Positions 33,865 through 41,378 are shown, counted from the first letter of the stretch. The stretch is 41,950 nucleotides of DNA from Candidatus Caldatribacterium sp. (GCA_028275365.1 JAPWUU010000008.1:1-41950), one strand, 5' to 3'. The notes: generated by a model not told the origin, from the letters alone. Numbers and translations are program-made.

Positions 33865-34401
33865 ATGCACGCAAGAAAGCGGAGAAAAGAGGAAGGATTC
33901 ACGCTGGTTGAGCTCATCGTGGTGGTGGCGATTTTAGGGTTCCTCCTCTCCATCGCTATTCCGAGGTACCTCACCGCCCGAACCACAGCGGCCCAGTCAG
34001 CCACCAAGGCCAACCTCCACCAGCTGGCCAGCGCCATGGAGCTCTACATGACGGAGCATCCGGGGGTGGGGGATACGTATCCTCCTGAGAGTAGCGATGA
34101 AGAGGATGATGTTATTGACTGGCTTTCGGCCTACATCCCCAAGGCGCCGGTGCCACCAGGAGGAAATCCCAATGATGCCAATACTCGCTACCGATACGCC
34201 CAGCTCGATGGTGGTGGCTCCTACGCCATCTGGGACCCCAACCCGTATGGTGGTAAGGTCTTTGCCGCCGGCCCTGGAGGGGCGATTGGAGAGGCGGAAG
34301 TCGGCAGCGACGGCGTTGATGCAGCCATAAAGGAAGCCGTGTCCAATGCGACAGGGATAACGAATCCGGATCTGAGTAACTTTGTACCTCTCAAATGGTA
34401 A
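33865..34401 (+). CDS. type IV pilin (prepilin with class III signal)
   Basis: 178 residues. The class III leader MHARKRRKEEG is cut after Gly11, leaving mature FTLVELIVVVAILGFLLSIAIP with the conserved Glu5 and the helix that packs the pilus core. The globular part is short, with an acidic ESSDEEDD stretch, YRYAQLDGGGSYAIWDPNP as seen in pseudopilin-like (GspG-type) folds, and no cysteine pair, so no disulfide-bonded D-region. AGGAGGTGA precedes ATG 33865. A strong terminator follows the gene, in keeping with high separate expression. Whether it is the major pilin or a minor pilin/pseudopilin is not certain. Confidence 0.92.
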   Translation: MHARKRRKEEGFTLVELIVVVAILGFLLSIAIPRYLTARTTAAQSATKANLHQLASAMELYMTEHPGVGDTYPPESSDEEDDVIDWLSAYIPKAPVPPGGNPNDANTRYRYAQLDGGGSYAIWDPNPYGGKVFAAGPGGAIGEAEVGSDGVDAAIKEAVSNATGITNPDLSNFVPLKW

Positions 34402-34407
34402 TTTCTC

Positions 34408-34438
34408 CCCCGGCGCTTGAAAGCGCCGGGGCTGTTTT
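34408..34438 (+). terminator. rho-independent terminator after the pilin gene
   Basis: A perfect stem CCCCGGCGC/GCGCCGGGG with loop TTGAAA, followed by CTGTTTT. It lies 6 nt after the pilin stop and would end the pilin transcript before the peptidase gene. Confidence 0.85.
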
Positions 34439-34439
34439 G

Positions 34440-34790
34440 CCCCGGGTTTTCCACGCAGAGAGCGGCCCGTGTTCCTGCCATCTCTTTCTTGTGTTTACCG
34501 TTTCTGTACCACTGACCATGGGTCTTTGGACTCAGGAGGTGAGCACCCTCCTCCAAACCTCAGAAGTTTACCGGTCCCAAAGCTCACCCCGTGAGTTTCA
34601 CCATGGGTTCTGGGCATAAACTGTGACATCACCCTGCGGGATTCAGGTCAGGTATCTGGCAGAGCTTCAGGGTTTCCTGGATGTACGCAGAGGGCTGGCT
34701 ACCCAGGGTTGGTGCCGGAGGAAAATCTTCCCCTGGAAGGCCCTGGCAATCCGTGGTATATTCAAGAAAGTCCCTAAAAGCACAGGAGGG
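34440..34790 (+). other. 350 nt intergenic stretch with no recognised gene
   Basis: No reading frame here resembles a known protein. Two short near-repeats, ACCATGGGTC (near 34517) and ACCATGGGTT (near 34601), and a GGAGG/CCTCC hairpin near 34535-34555 are visible. The stretch may be an untranslated leader for the peptidase gene, or degraded sequence. Confidence 0.4.
34754..34762 (+). promoter_or_regulatory. candidate extended -10 promoter for the prepilin peptidase
   Basis: TGG followed by TATATT, about 34 nt upstream of the ATG at 34796, with no clear -35. It repeats the extended -10 form found at several other genes in this window. Confidence 0.4.
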
Positions 34791-34795
34791 ATTCC

Positions 34796-35254
34796 ATGGT
34801 ATTGCTCTTTCTTCCTTTTCTCGCTGTCCTCCTCATCATCGCCTTCGTTGACCTGCGGAGCTTCCGCATCCCCGACCCTCTGGTTGTTGTGCTTTTCGGG
34901 CTTGGGGCACTGAAGATGGTCCTTGAAGGGAGTTACGCGTCCTCCCTCTCCGGGTTCCTTGCCCTTTTTGGGTTTTTCTTTCTCCTCCACCTCCTCTTCC
35001 CCAAAGGCATGGGCTTTGGGGACGTGAAGCTTGCTGGGAGCATTGGGCTTTTTTTGGGATTCCGGCTTGGTGTTCTTTCCGCCTTTCTGGCCTTCATTTC
35101 TGGGGGCCTTGTGGGGGTGGTGCTTGTGGTTTTGCGCAGGAAAACCCTCAAAGACCCCCTGCCTTTCGGCCCTTTTTTAGCCCTGGGGGCTTTGCTCGGC
35201 CTCTTTTTCGGTGAGCGGATACTTTCCTGGTACTTCGGGATGTTTTTCCCGTGA
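34796..35254 (+). CDS. A24-family prepilin peptidase, short form lacking the methyltransferase domain
   Basis: A 152-residue polytopic membrane protein with five or six hydrophobic segments. The two catalytic aspartates are in VDLRSFRIPD (residue ~19) and GFGDVKLAG (~78), the aspartyl-protease signature of PilD/TadV enzymes. The usual bacterial PilD has ~100 more residues, with an N-terminal cytoplasmic domain that methylates the mature pilin; that region is absent here, so this form resembles archaeal or TadV/CpaA peptidases. Gene position after pilBTC and the pilin gene predicts that it cuts the pilin next door. GGAGGG lies before the ATG. Confidence 0.88.
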   Translation: MVLLFLPFLAVLLIIAFVDLRSFRIPDPLVVVLFGLGALKMVLEGSYASSLSGFLALFGFFFLLHLLFPKGMGFGDVKLAGSIGLFLGFRLGVLSAFLAFISGGLVGVVLVVLRRKTLKDPLPFGPFLALGALLGLFFGERILSWYFGMFFP

Positions 35255-35824
35255 CTTTCTCCTTCCCTTTCAAGAGAAGAATGGGGATGCAGGGGTTATC
35301 CCCAGCCCCAGTATCCTATAGGCGCCTCCCTCTCCAGGGGACTTGAGCCCGGGACGAGCCCCTTGCCTCGAAATGATTGGTGGAGCCTTCAAAAGGAGTG
35401 GGCTTTCCCGGCGTCCTTATAGGGTTCCTTGCGTCTTCCAGAAACCTCGAAGTACTCCCCCCGGGATTCTCCTCGCTATGCTCCAGGGGTTTTCTTCTGC
35501 TACCGGAAGACCTTCCGCCGCAGAGCCTCCCTGCCGTAAGGACTGGCCGTCTGGTGGTATTTGCGCCTTTCGCAGGAGGCTACAGGACCCCGGAGTGACC
35601 CAGGTGATGCGATTACCCGTTCTTTTTGCCTTTCCGGGAATTCTTTTCTCTCTGTCTTTCGTGGGAGACGTTCCTTCCCCGAGAGGAACCGCGATTGTTC
35701 CCATCGCGATGGGCCAGCCTCTGGTTTTCCCTGTCCTTGCAAGCCTTTTCTCAAGACCCTGGACTTTTTCTGCCACTGGGGCTCTCTCCCAGTCCTTGCG
35801 GTCTCTTGTGCTCTTTCCCTGAAG
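35255..35824 (+). other. 570 nt non-coding stretch before the repeat region
   Basis: No reading frame here has the feel of a real protein, and none has a ribosome site. A GGGGAT/ATCCCC hairpin (35282-35302) follows the peptidase gene but has no T-run. Base use shifts to pyrimidine-rich runs toward the right, leading into the repeats. Confidence 0.5.
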
Positions 35825-36060
35825 CCTTTCTCCGTCACCGCAAACCCCTGTGCCACCGCGAGCGCTTTGCCGTCACCACGAGCCCCTTTTCTGGCACTCG
35901 AGAATCCCTTTGTTGGCCACTGCGAGGGATTTCTTTTCCGTCACCGCGGGTCTTTTTTCTGCCAGTGCAAGCCTTTTTCCTGTCACTGCAAGCCCCTTTT
36001 TTCTCACTGCGGAGGGCTTTCGAGTTTGTCACCGCGAGGAAGTTTTTGGTTTATCACTGT
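35825..36060 (+). repeat. array of degenerate ~22 nt repeats, consensus like TCACTGCAAGCCCCTTTTCCTG
   Basis: About ten diverged units of 20-25 nt, each with a YCACYGCGAG-like core followed by a pyrimidine tract, for example around 35837, 35858, 35874, 35919, 35940, 35965, 35986 and 36029. The core equals the outer tip (CACTGCGAG) of the REP-like palindromes that follow. Units are not exact, the spacing varies, and no coding frame survives. Confidence 0.65.
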
Positions 36061-36315
36061 GAGAAGCAAAGCAACGAACCAGCCCCGTAGTTGAGACTGC
36101 TTCGGAGACGAAGTGACGACCTCGCAGTGACAAATAAAGGGTCGCCGCGAGGAACTTTTTGTCTTGTCACTGCAAGGGGCTTTTTGTCTTGTCACTGTGA
36201 GGAGTGTAGCGACGAAGCAGTCTCGTATTTCCATTCCGTCAGTGCAAGCTCCTTTCCTTGCCATTGCGCCCCTTTTCTCCGCCACTGCGAGTTCTTCTCT
36301 CTGTCACTGAAGCGC

Positions 36316-36417
36316 AGCGAAGCAGTCTCGTATTTCCACAGTATTCCCCCAGGGTGAAAGAGGAAGAGATTGCTTCGCAAACGTAAAAACGAGCTCGCAA
36401 TGACTGCCCAAAAGGCG
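36316..36417 (+). repeat. 102 bp exact direct repeat, copy 1
   Basis: Identical by eye to 36487-36588 over 102 bases, with a 171 nt offset. It spans the tip, the CAGGGTGAAAGAGGAAGAG centre and the right arm GATTGCTTCGC...CTCGCAATGAC of a composite REP element. Confidence 0.85.
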
Positions 36418-36486
36418 AAAAGCGAGACTGCTTCGGAAACGAGAAGACAACCTCGCAGGGACACAAAAAGGGGTCACTGCGAGCGA

Positions 36487-36588
36487 AGCGAAGCAGTCTC
36501 GTATTTCCACAGTATTCCCCCAGGGTGAAAGAGGAAGAGATTGCTTCGCAAACGTAAAAACGAGCTCGCAATGACTGCCCAAAAGGCG
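36487..36588 (+). repeat. 102 bp exact direct repeat, copy 2
   Basis: Second copy of the 102 bp unit at 36316-36417. Perfect identity against the diverged surroundings points to recent duplication or gene conversion. Confidence 0.85.
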
Positions 36589-36769
36589 GAAAGGAGAGAC
36601 TGCTTCGGAAGCGAAAAAAACGACCTCGCAGTGACAAATAAAGGGGCCGTTGCAAGCGAAGCGAAGCAATCCGACGGTATTCTTCGTCGTTGCGAGCAAA
36701 GCGAAGCGAAGCGAAGCAAAGCAATCTCCCCAACCCTGTCCAGGGTTTCGCCGCAGTACCTCGAGAATC

Positions 36770-37000
36770 CTACCGCAAAAGGCGAAGGAAATCTTCCACT
36801 TCAAGGCCAGCCTGCTTGAGGATGTGCGCCAGAGTGCTCCTTTTCACCGGTCTGTGTGCAGGGACGATGACCCTCAGCGTCTTCTCGTCCATCGTTTTCT
36901 CCATGCGGATGTGGCTCCCTCTCTGGCGAACCACAACCCAGCCGTCTCTCTGCAGGGCGGCGACAATGGCCGTGTAGGGGAGAGAAGGAACTTTCGTCAA
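36770..37000 (-). CDS. hicA: HicA-family mRNA interferase toxin
   Basis: A 76-residue dsRBD-like protein with the HicA motifs DGWVVVRQRGSHIRM (catalytic His in GSH), VPAHRPVKRSTLAHILKQAGL and a C-terminal EVEDFLRLL. HicA cuts mRNA and tmRNA when not held by HicB. The start is TTG 37000, which overlaps the hicB stop by two bases, so toxin translation depends on antitoxin translation. Antitoxin-first order (hicB-hicA) is less common than hicA-hicB. The gene ends at the edge of the left REP cluster. Confidence 0.9.
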   Translation of the reverse strand: MTKVPSLPYTAIVAALQRDGWVVVRQRGSHIRMEKTMDEKTLRVIVPAHRPVKRSTLAHILKQAGLEVEDFLRLLR

Positions 37001-37200
37001 ATGTCAATCTCCTGGATGACCAGACCCCGTTCCTTCAGGCCTTCCTCTTCAAGGGGTTCAAGGTACAGGGCAATGGCCTCTCGAATGTTGGCCAAGGCTT
37101 CTTCAATCGTTTCACCCTCGCTGATACACCCTGGAAGCGAGGGGACGTAGACGGTGTATCCCCCGTCTTCGGAGGGCTCAAGGACGACCTTAAGGCGCAT
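36997..37200 (-). CDS. hicB: HicB-family antitoxin (UPF0150-type)
   Basis: A 67-residue protein with the partial RNase H fold typical of short HicB: VVLEPSEDGGYTVYVPSLPG, CISEGETIEEALANIREAI and a C-terminal acidic tail. It binds HicA and masks its active site. There is no C-terminal DNA-binding (HTH or RHH) domain, so autoregulation would need the complex or another factor. ATG 37200 has AAAGAGGTG 6 nt upstream; GTG 37209 is in frame but lies inside that site. An extended -10 promoter sits at 37221-37229. Confidence 0.9.
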   Translation of the reverse strand: MRLKVVLEPSEDGGYTVYVPSLPGCISEGETIEEALANIREAIALYLEPLEEEGLKERGLVIQEIDI

Positions 37201-37220
37201 GGATGTCACCTCTTTGTTCC

Positions 37221-37261
37221 ATTATACCATGAAGGCGGGGCTTAACCCCCCTTGGGGTAAG
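37221..37261 (-). promoter_or_regulatory. hicBA promoter with extended -10 and an adjacent imperfect palindrome
   Basis: On the minus strand TGG-TATAAT occupies 37229-37221, about 21 nt before the hicB start. Just upstream, 37241-37261 reads CTTAACCCC-cct-TGGGGTAAG, an imperfect palindrome placed over the -35 area, where an operator would act. Confidence 0.55.
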
Positions 37262-37359
37262 GTTCTATCGCTCAGGAGGATGGCGCTCGCCGTTGCTCTT
37301 GCCACCGCTGGGGCCTTGAGAGAAACGTAGAGCGCGAGAGGACAAAGTTCCCGGGGCAG

Positions 37360-37900
37360 TATGGCGATGGTTCTTTGCCGTTGCGAGCACGGTGAAGCAG
37401 TCTCGTATTTCCGCACAGTGAGGGGAAAGGAGAGACTGCTTCGGAAACGACACTACGACCTCACAGTGACACTTTTTGTGGACCATTGCAAGCTCCCTTC
37501 CCTGTCGCCGCGTTGCAAGCTCTTTCTCTGCAAACTCCCTTCCCTGTCCCGTGAGTTCTTTTCTCCGCCACTGCGTCCCCTTTCTCCGCTACTGCAAGCT
37601 CCTTTTCCTATCACCGTATATTTGCGGGTTCCCTTCCCTGCCACCTCGAGTTCTTTCCCCTGTCACTGCGAGCTCCTTTCCCTGTCACTGCGAGCGAAGC
37701 GAAGCAGTCCGGCGGCATTTTTCGCCGTTGCGAGCGAAGCGAAGCAATCTGAGATTGCTTCGCCAGACGAACAAACGAGGCTCGCAATGACCGGGGAAAG
37801 GGCGAAAAAACAGGCTCGTAATGACCAAGAAAGGGGCGAAAAGACAGGATCGCAATGACCAAGAAAAGGGCGAAAAAGCAAGGCTCACGATGACCCCTGA
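37360..37900 (+). repeat. second cluster of REP-like elements and degenerate short repeats
   Basis: A REP-like element at ~37378-37472 (GTTGCGAGCACGGTGAAGCAGTCTCG ... GAGACTGCTTCGGAAACGA ... CCTCACAGTGACA) is followed by an array of ~22 nt units (37480-37690) with the core CACTGCGAGCTCC-pyrimidine tract. A composite element at 37690-37790 follows, and then units in the reverse orientation (37785-37900: GCAATGACC, ~27 nt apart). The cores match those of the left cluster. HicBA lies between the two clusters. Confidence 0.7.
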
Positions 37901-38124
37901 GAGGTGAGACTGCTTTGGGGGGACGAAACGACGACCTTGTAGGGGCAAGGAACGGAATGGTGAGCCGGTATTTTGGGTGCAAAGTCAAGCCCCCAGAGAA
38001 CAGCATTGCCCTGGAGAAAGAACCAGGGCCTCACCGTGGTGGAGAACCCTGTGGTGGGGCGTCGTTTCGAATCCGCTGCAGCGCCCTGTTTCACGCCGGG
38101 AGTGACGGTTCCGACGCATTCAGG

Positions 38125-38153
38125 GTGACACTCTGGTGTGCTTCTGGTAGAAT
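38125..38153 (+). promoter_or_regulatory. promoter of the WD40 gene
   Basis: GTGACA (38125-38130), 17 nt spacer, TAGAAT (38148-38153) with TGG directly upstream (38145-38147). Start is expected near 38160, leaving a leader of about 24 nt with GAGGAGGGG before the ATG at 38184. Confidence 0.7.
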
Positions 38154-38183
38154 GAGCCAAACACATCGTGAGGAGGGGAGAAT

Positions 38184-39140
38184 ATGGTGTCCCGAAGGGG
38201 CGGCACGGTTCTACTGCTTTTTCTGCTCTTCGTGACTGCAACCGGTGGGGCCAGCGCAAAAACACCGGTCTCTCAGGTCGATGTGGGGTGCGTTAAGGGG
38301 CTTGGCTTTACCTCAGAAGGCGAGCTTGCGGTGGGTGTGGTGCTCGGCGTGCGCTTCTTTGAGGTTCCTACCTTCAGGGAGGTACGTTCCATCCGGGCGC
38401 AGACCGGTTTCGTGAACTGCATGGCCCTTTCTCCCGATGGAGCGCTTCTTGCCCTGGGGTCGGAGAAGAACGTGGAGCTCTGGAACGTGGCAACGGGGGA
38501 GCTCCTTCGAGTGCTCAGGGGACACACAAACTGGGTGCGGTCCGTGACCTTTGCCCCCGATGGAGCATTTCTGGCCTCGGGTTCTGACGATACTACGGTG
38601 CGACTCTGGGAAGTGGCAACGGGGAATCTCATAAGAACCCTTGAAGGCCACAGTAACTGGGTGGTAGCTCTGGACTTTACCCCCGATGGGAAGTTTCTCC
38701 TTTCCGGCAGCCTCGATAACACAGCGGTGCTCTGGGACTGGGCGCAAGGGAACCCGGTGTTTGTCTTCTCTAACGATGCCGGAGTAACGGCGGTAGCCTT
38801 TGCACCGGATGGAGAGCATTTTGCGGTAGGACTTGATGACGGGTCGCTGTGGCTCTGGGAGACCAGAGTTGCAGGTTCCCGCAGGGTTCTTAAAAGTCAC
38901 CGTGACTGGGTGACGTCAATAGCCTTTTCTCCTGATGGAGCAGCCCTTGCCTCAGGCTCACGGGATGGCCAGGCGCAGCTGCAGGCACTTCAGGGGGAAG
39001 GAGTGGTGAGTCTCTCCGACCATTCCGGAACGGTCACAGCGGTGTGCTTCTCCCCCGGCGGGGAATTCCTGGCCTCCGGTGCCGAGGATGGCACGGTGCT
39101 CCTGTATAGTATTCCCGACAGGGGCTGGCTGAAGCCTTAG
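38184..39140 (+). CDS. secreted or lipoprotein-like WD40 repeat protein
   Basis: A 318-residue beta-propeller. An N-terminal signal peptide (MVSRRGG, then the hydrophobic LLLFLLFVTATG, cut after ASA) sends it across the membrane. About six or seven WD40 blades follow, best seen as FAPDGAFLASGSDDTTVRLW, FTPDGKFLLSGSLDNTAVLW and FSPDGAALASGSRDG; each ends with the LW or similar pair, and several carry GHTNWV or GHSNWV turns. Propellers of this type are scaffolds for protein binding; no catalytic residues are expected. It has its own promoter, follows the REP region, and is convergent with the flavodoxin remnant. Exported WD40 proteins without a fused kinase are unusual in bacteria, but not rare. 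Confidence 0.85.
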   Translation: MVSRRGGTVLLLFLLFVTATGGASAKTPVSQVDVGCVKGLGFTSEGELAVGVVLGVRFFEVPTFREVRSIRAQTGFVNCMALSPDGALLALGSEKNVELWNVATGELLRVLRGHTNWVRSVTFAPDGAFLASGSDDTTVRLWEVATGNLIRTLEGHSNWVVALDFTPDGKFLLSGSLDNTAVLWDWAQGNPVFVFSNDAGVTAVAFAPDGEHFAVGLDDGSLWLWETRVAGSRRVLKSHRDWVTSIAFSPDGAALASGSRDGQAQLQALQGEGVVSLSDHSGTVTAVCFSPGGEFLASGAEDGTVLLYSIPDRGWLKP

Positions 39141-39668
39141 AGGATTCCTTGTAGAGTTTCGGCAGAAGGTGCTCGTTGCCTTTTGGGTACTCTTCTACGG
39201 TGTGTTGACGGTGATCCGGGCCTTGAGCGTGAAGAATCCTCAAAAAGCTCAGAGACCCCGCACAGGCTGTGGGTAAAGGGCAGTGAAAGCTCTGGGTGGA
39301 GCATGGACGGTTCTCTTCCCCCGGGGGAGGGTACATTCGAGATTGGGGCCGAAGAAAGCACAAAGCCGGTCCAGGAAGAGCTTGGTTTGCGCAGTCAGGT
39401 AACCCACGGATGGGTGAGCCAAGGGCAAAGCCGTCGGCCCTTTTCAGGACCTCGTAAAGAAGGGTCATGTCGTCCTCCTGGCGGCACCTTGCGTGTTCTT
39501 TGCAGGAGTTGCAGGCCTGGTACCCGTGAATGGTGAGCTCGTTGAGGTAAGAGATTGCCGTTTCTGCTCCCTGCGAGGCTGCGCCTTCGAGGACTTTCTG
39601 CACCAGGATTCCTGTGTTACCACCCCGCCTTGGGCTTCCCACAAAGCCTGCAATGAGTGTGTCTTCAA
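39140..39668 (-). pseudogene. decayed flavodoxin/NADPH-dependent FMN reductase family gene
   Basis: Frame 1 from ~39648 reads GFVGSPRRGGNTGILVQK, then ELTIHGYQACNSCKEHARC and DGFALGSPI, a clear FMN reductase-like start (phosphate-binding SPRRGGNT). Near 39400-39412 one base is out of phase: the next frame gives GYLTAQTKLFLDRLCAFFGP and LPRGKRTV, which continues the family. After ~39303 the match is lost and a stop follows. At the 5' end ACACAC in place of ACAC would explain the missing start codon: with two bases fewer, TTG AAG ACA CTC ATT restores an N-terminus MKTLIAG. The gene is therefore probably dead, unless read errors caused the frameshifts. Confidence 0.65.
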
Positions 39669-39881
39669 CCTCCTGGAATTTTTAGTGATTTTCCCTGAAA
39701 CGGCAAACTTCACGGAGAATGCCAGAAACCAGGAAGGAGTATACCTCCTTTGCCCCTTCTTTGAAGAGCTTGCAGGGTGGAATCGCGATGCATGCTTTCC
39801 CAAATCGGATAGTCTGGGTGCGTCCTGGGGAACGCATCCAGCATACGGGCGAGAACAATGAAGAGGGCTGGAGGAGAACCA
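39669..39881 (+). other. intergenic stretch before uxaC
   Basis: No gene recognised. An inverted repeat AAGGAGTATACCTCCTT (39735-39751) is a near-perfect 17 nt palindrome and could be a regulator site or part of a hairpin. The uxaC promoter is at its right end. Confidence 0.4.
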
Positions 39882-39890
39882 TGGTAGAAT
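39882..39890 (+). promoter_or_regulatory. candidate extended -10 promoter for uxaC
   Basis: TGG followed by TAGAAT, the same nine bases as upstream of the WD40 gene. No -35 match is seen. Transcription would start near 39897, 14 nt before the ribosome site AGGAGG at 39911. Confidence 0.5.
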
Positions 39891-39926
39891 GTCCTCCAGA
39901 AAGTCCTGAAAGGAGGTCTCGCTCCT

Positions 39927-41378
39927 TTGGCTGATAGGGATTTCCTGGGACCAGAGTGGTTGCTTACCACGAAAGAGGCCGTGTGGCTTTACCACGAGGT
40001 TGCTTTGCCTTTTCGGAAGACTTGTGGCATTGTCGATGTCCACACCCATCTGAGCCTCCAGCAGATTTGTGAGAACCGGTCTTTGATGAACATCTGGAAA
40101 GCAGAGGTGGTGGATGAGCGCTACGGGAATCGTGACCACTACCTGCTGCAGCTTGCAGCAAAATTCCCGCCTTTCTCCTATGACCTGGCCTACGACCCTT
40201 CTCTCTCCGATTGTGAAAAGTGGATGGCCCTGGGGAGGGTCTTTCCCTATCTTGAGGGGAACCATGTGCACCAGTGGTTGCACCTTGACCTCAAGAGGGT
40301 CTTTGGCCTTGAGGAGTGTCTTGGTCCGGATACGGCAGAGCATATCTTCAGGGTAACGGAAGAAGCCCTGCAGCGGGAGGAGATGCGTCCACAGGAACTC
40401 CTTCGGCGAATGGGTGGCAGGCTCTTTTGCACCACCGACGACCCTGCCGATGACCTTGTGCACCACAGAATGGCGAAGGAGATGATTCCCGATATAATCT
40501 TTCTCCCCACTTTTCGTCCCGATGCGTACTGCAACATTTTCGACAAGAGGTGGAGGGAGAACGTTGAGCGACTCTGTGCACTCACCGGTGAGGATACCAC
40601 CCTCCGGGGTCTTGTGGAGGCCCTGCGCAAACGCCACGCGTATTTTGCCTCTCTGGGGGCCCGCGCAAGTGACCATGGGCTTCTTGAACCCTTTGGGCTT
40701 GAGGTGGAAGAAAAGAGGGCGGAGGAAATCTTCATCCGGGCATACGAGAAAGGTGAACACTTTGCTCCTCGTTCTCCGGAGGTACGGGATTTCATCTCCT
40801 TCATGATGCACCGCTTCTGCGAAATGAACCGGGAACATCGCATGGTGACTCAGATCCACTATGGAGTGCTCAGGAACGCCAATGATTCCCTCTATGCCCG
40901 GTGGGGGAGTGATACTGGAGGCGATGTGACGCTTGATGGTGTCCGGGTTGCGGAAAACCTCCGACCCCTCCTTTCCCGATTTTTCAGTGGGAAAAGCAAG
41001 GACGAGTCTCACCTGGTGCTCTACGCCATGAGCCACGAGTGTCTCCACGTGAACATCGCTTTGGAGCGGGCTTTTCCCGGGGTGCACACGGGTTTCCCCT
41101 GGTGGTTCAACGACGCTCCTCACCTCATTGAACAAGCCCTCCTGGAAGTGGCGAATTCCTCGCTTCTTGCCTCCATGGGAGGACCGGTGGCCGATGGGCG
41201 AAAGATTCTCTCAGAAGGAAGCAGATTCGAGGTCTTTGACCGGATGATTTGCCGGGTGGTGGGGAAACTCCTCGCTGAGGGCCAGATTTCCCGCCGGGGT
41301 GCTGCGTTCCTCGTGGAATCCCTCATGCACCGCAACTCGGTCCGGATTTTTGGCCTGGAAGAGATGCTTGCACAGTAA
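39927..41378 (+). CDS. uxaC: glucuronate isomerase
   Basis: A 483-residue amidohydrolase-fold enzyme that converts glucuronate to fructuronate and galacturonate to tagaturonate at the start of hexuronate breakdown. Motifs fit the family: FLGPEWLLTTKEAVWLYHE, CGIVDVHTHL, GRLFCTTDDPADDLVHH, FLPTFRPDAYCNI, TQIHYGVLRNAN and GFPWWFNDAPHLIEQ. The start is TTG 39927, 10 nt after AGGAGG. Other pathway genes (uxuA, uxuB, kdgK, kdgA, a transporter) are not in the window; the single gene stands alone here. Confidence 0.94.
   Translation: MADRDFLGPEWLLTTKEAVWLYHEVALPFRKTCGIVDVHTHLSLQQICENRSLMNIWKAEVVDERYGNRDHYLLQLAAKFPPFSYDLAYDPSLSDCEKWMALGRVFPYLEGNHVHQWLHLDLKRVFGLEECLGPDTAEHIFRVTEEALQREEMRPQELLRRMGGRLFCTTDDPADDLVHHRMAKEMIPDIIFLPTFRPDAYCNIFDKRWRENVERLCALTGEDTTLRGLVEALRKRHAYFASLGARASDHGLLEPFGLEVEEKRAEEIFIRAYEKGEHFAPRSPEVRDFISFMMHRFCEMNREHRMVTQIHYGVLRNANDSLYARWGSDTGGDVTLDGVRVAENLRPLLSRFFSGKSKDESHLVLYAMSHECLHVNIALERAFPGVHTGFPWWFNDAPHLIEQALLEVANSSLLASMGGPVADGRKILSEGSRFEVFDRMICRVVGKLLAEGQISRRGAAFLVESLMHRNSVRIFGLEEMLAQ

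Larger units (their letters stand above)
36055..36740 (+). repeat. cluster of REP-like palindromic elements (GCGAAGC / GCTTCG type)
   Basis: Several copies of an imperfect palindrome: left arm CACTGCGAGCGAAGCGAAGC, then AGTCTCGTATTTCC or AATC, and right arm GAGACTGCTTCGGAAACG ending in CCTCGCAGTGACA. Copies or half-copies begin near 36053, 36196, 36304, 36474, 36648 and 36690. At 36697-36725 the 5-mer GCGAA expands in tandem. Such elements fold into hairpins in RNA or single-stranded DNA; many genomes disperse them by REP-associated (RAYT) transposases, but no such gene is visible here. Confidence 0.75.

Noticed and set aside
36055-36740. Insertion sequence
   Set aside because: No transposase gene, no terminal inverted repeat pair enclosing a gene, and no target duplication.
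35343-36819. Several open frames across the repeats (rich in Cys-His, Phe-Leu-Ser or Arg-Ser)
   Set aside because: They are translations of repeat units, appear in most frames, and lack ribosome sites.
35825-37900. CRISPR array
   Set aside because: Repeats are degenerate, palindromic, of unequal spacing and in both orientations; there are no constant repeats with unique spacers and no cas genes.
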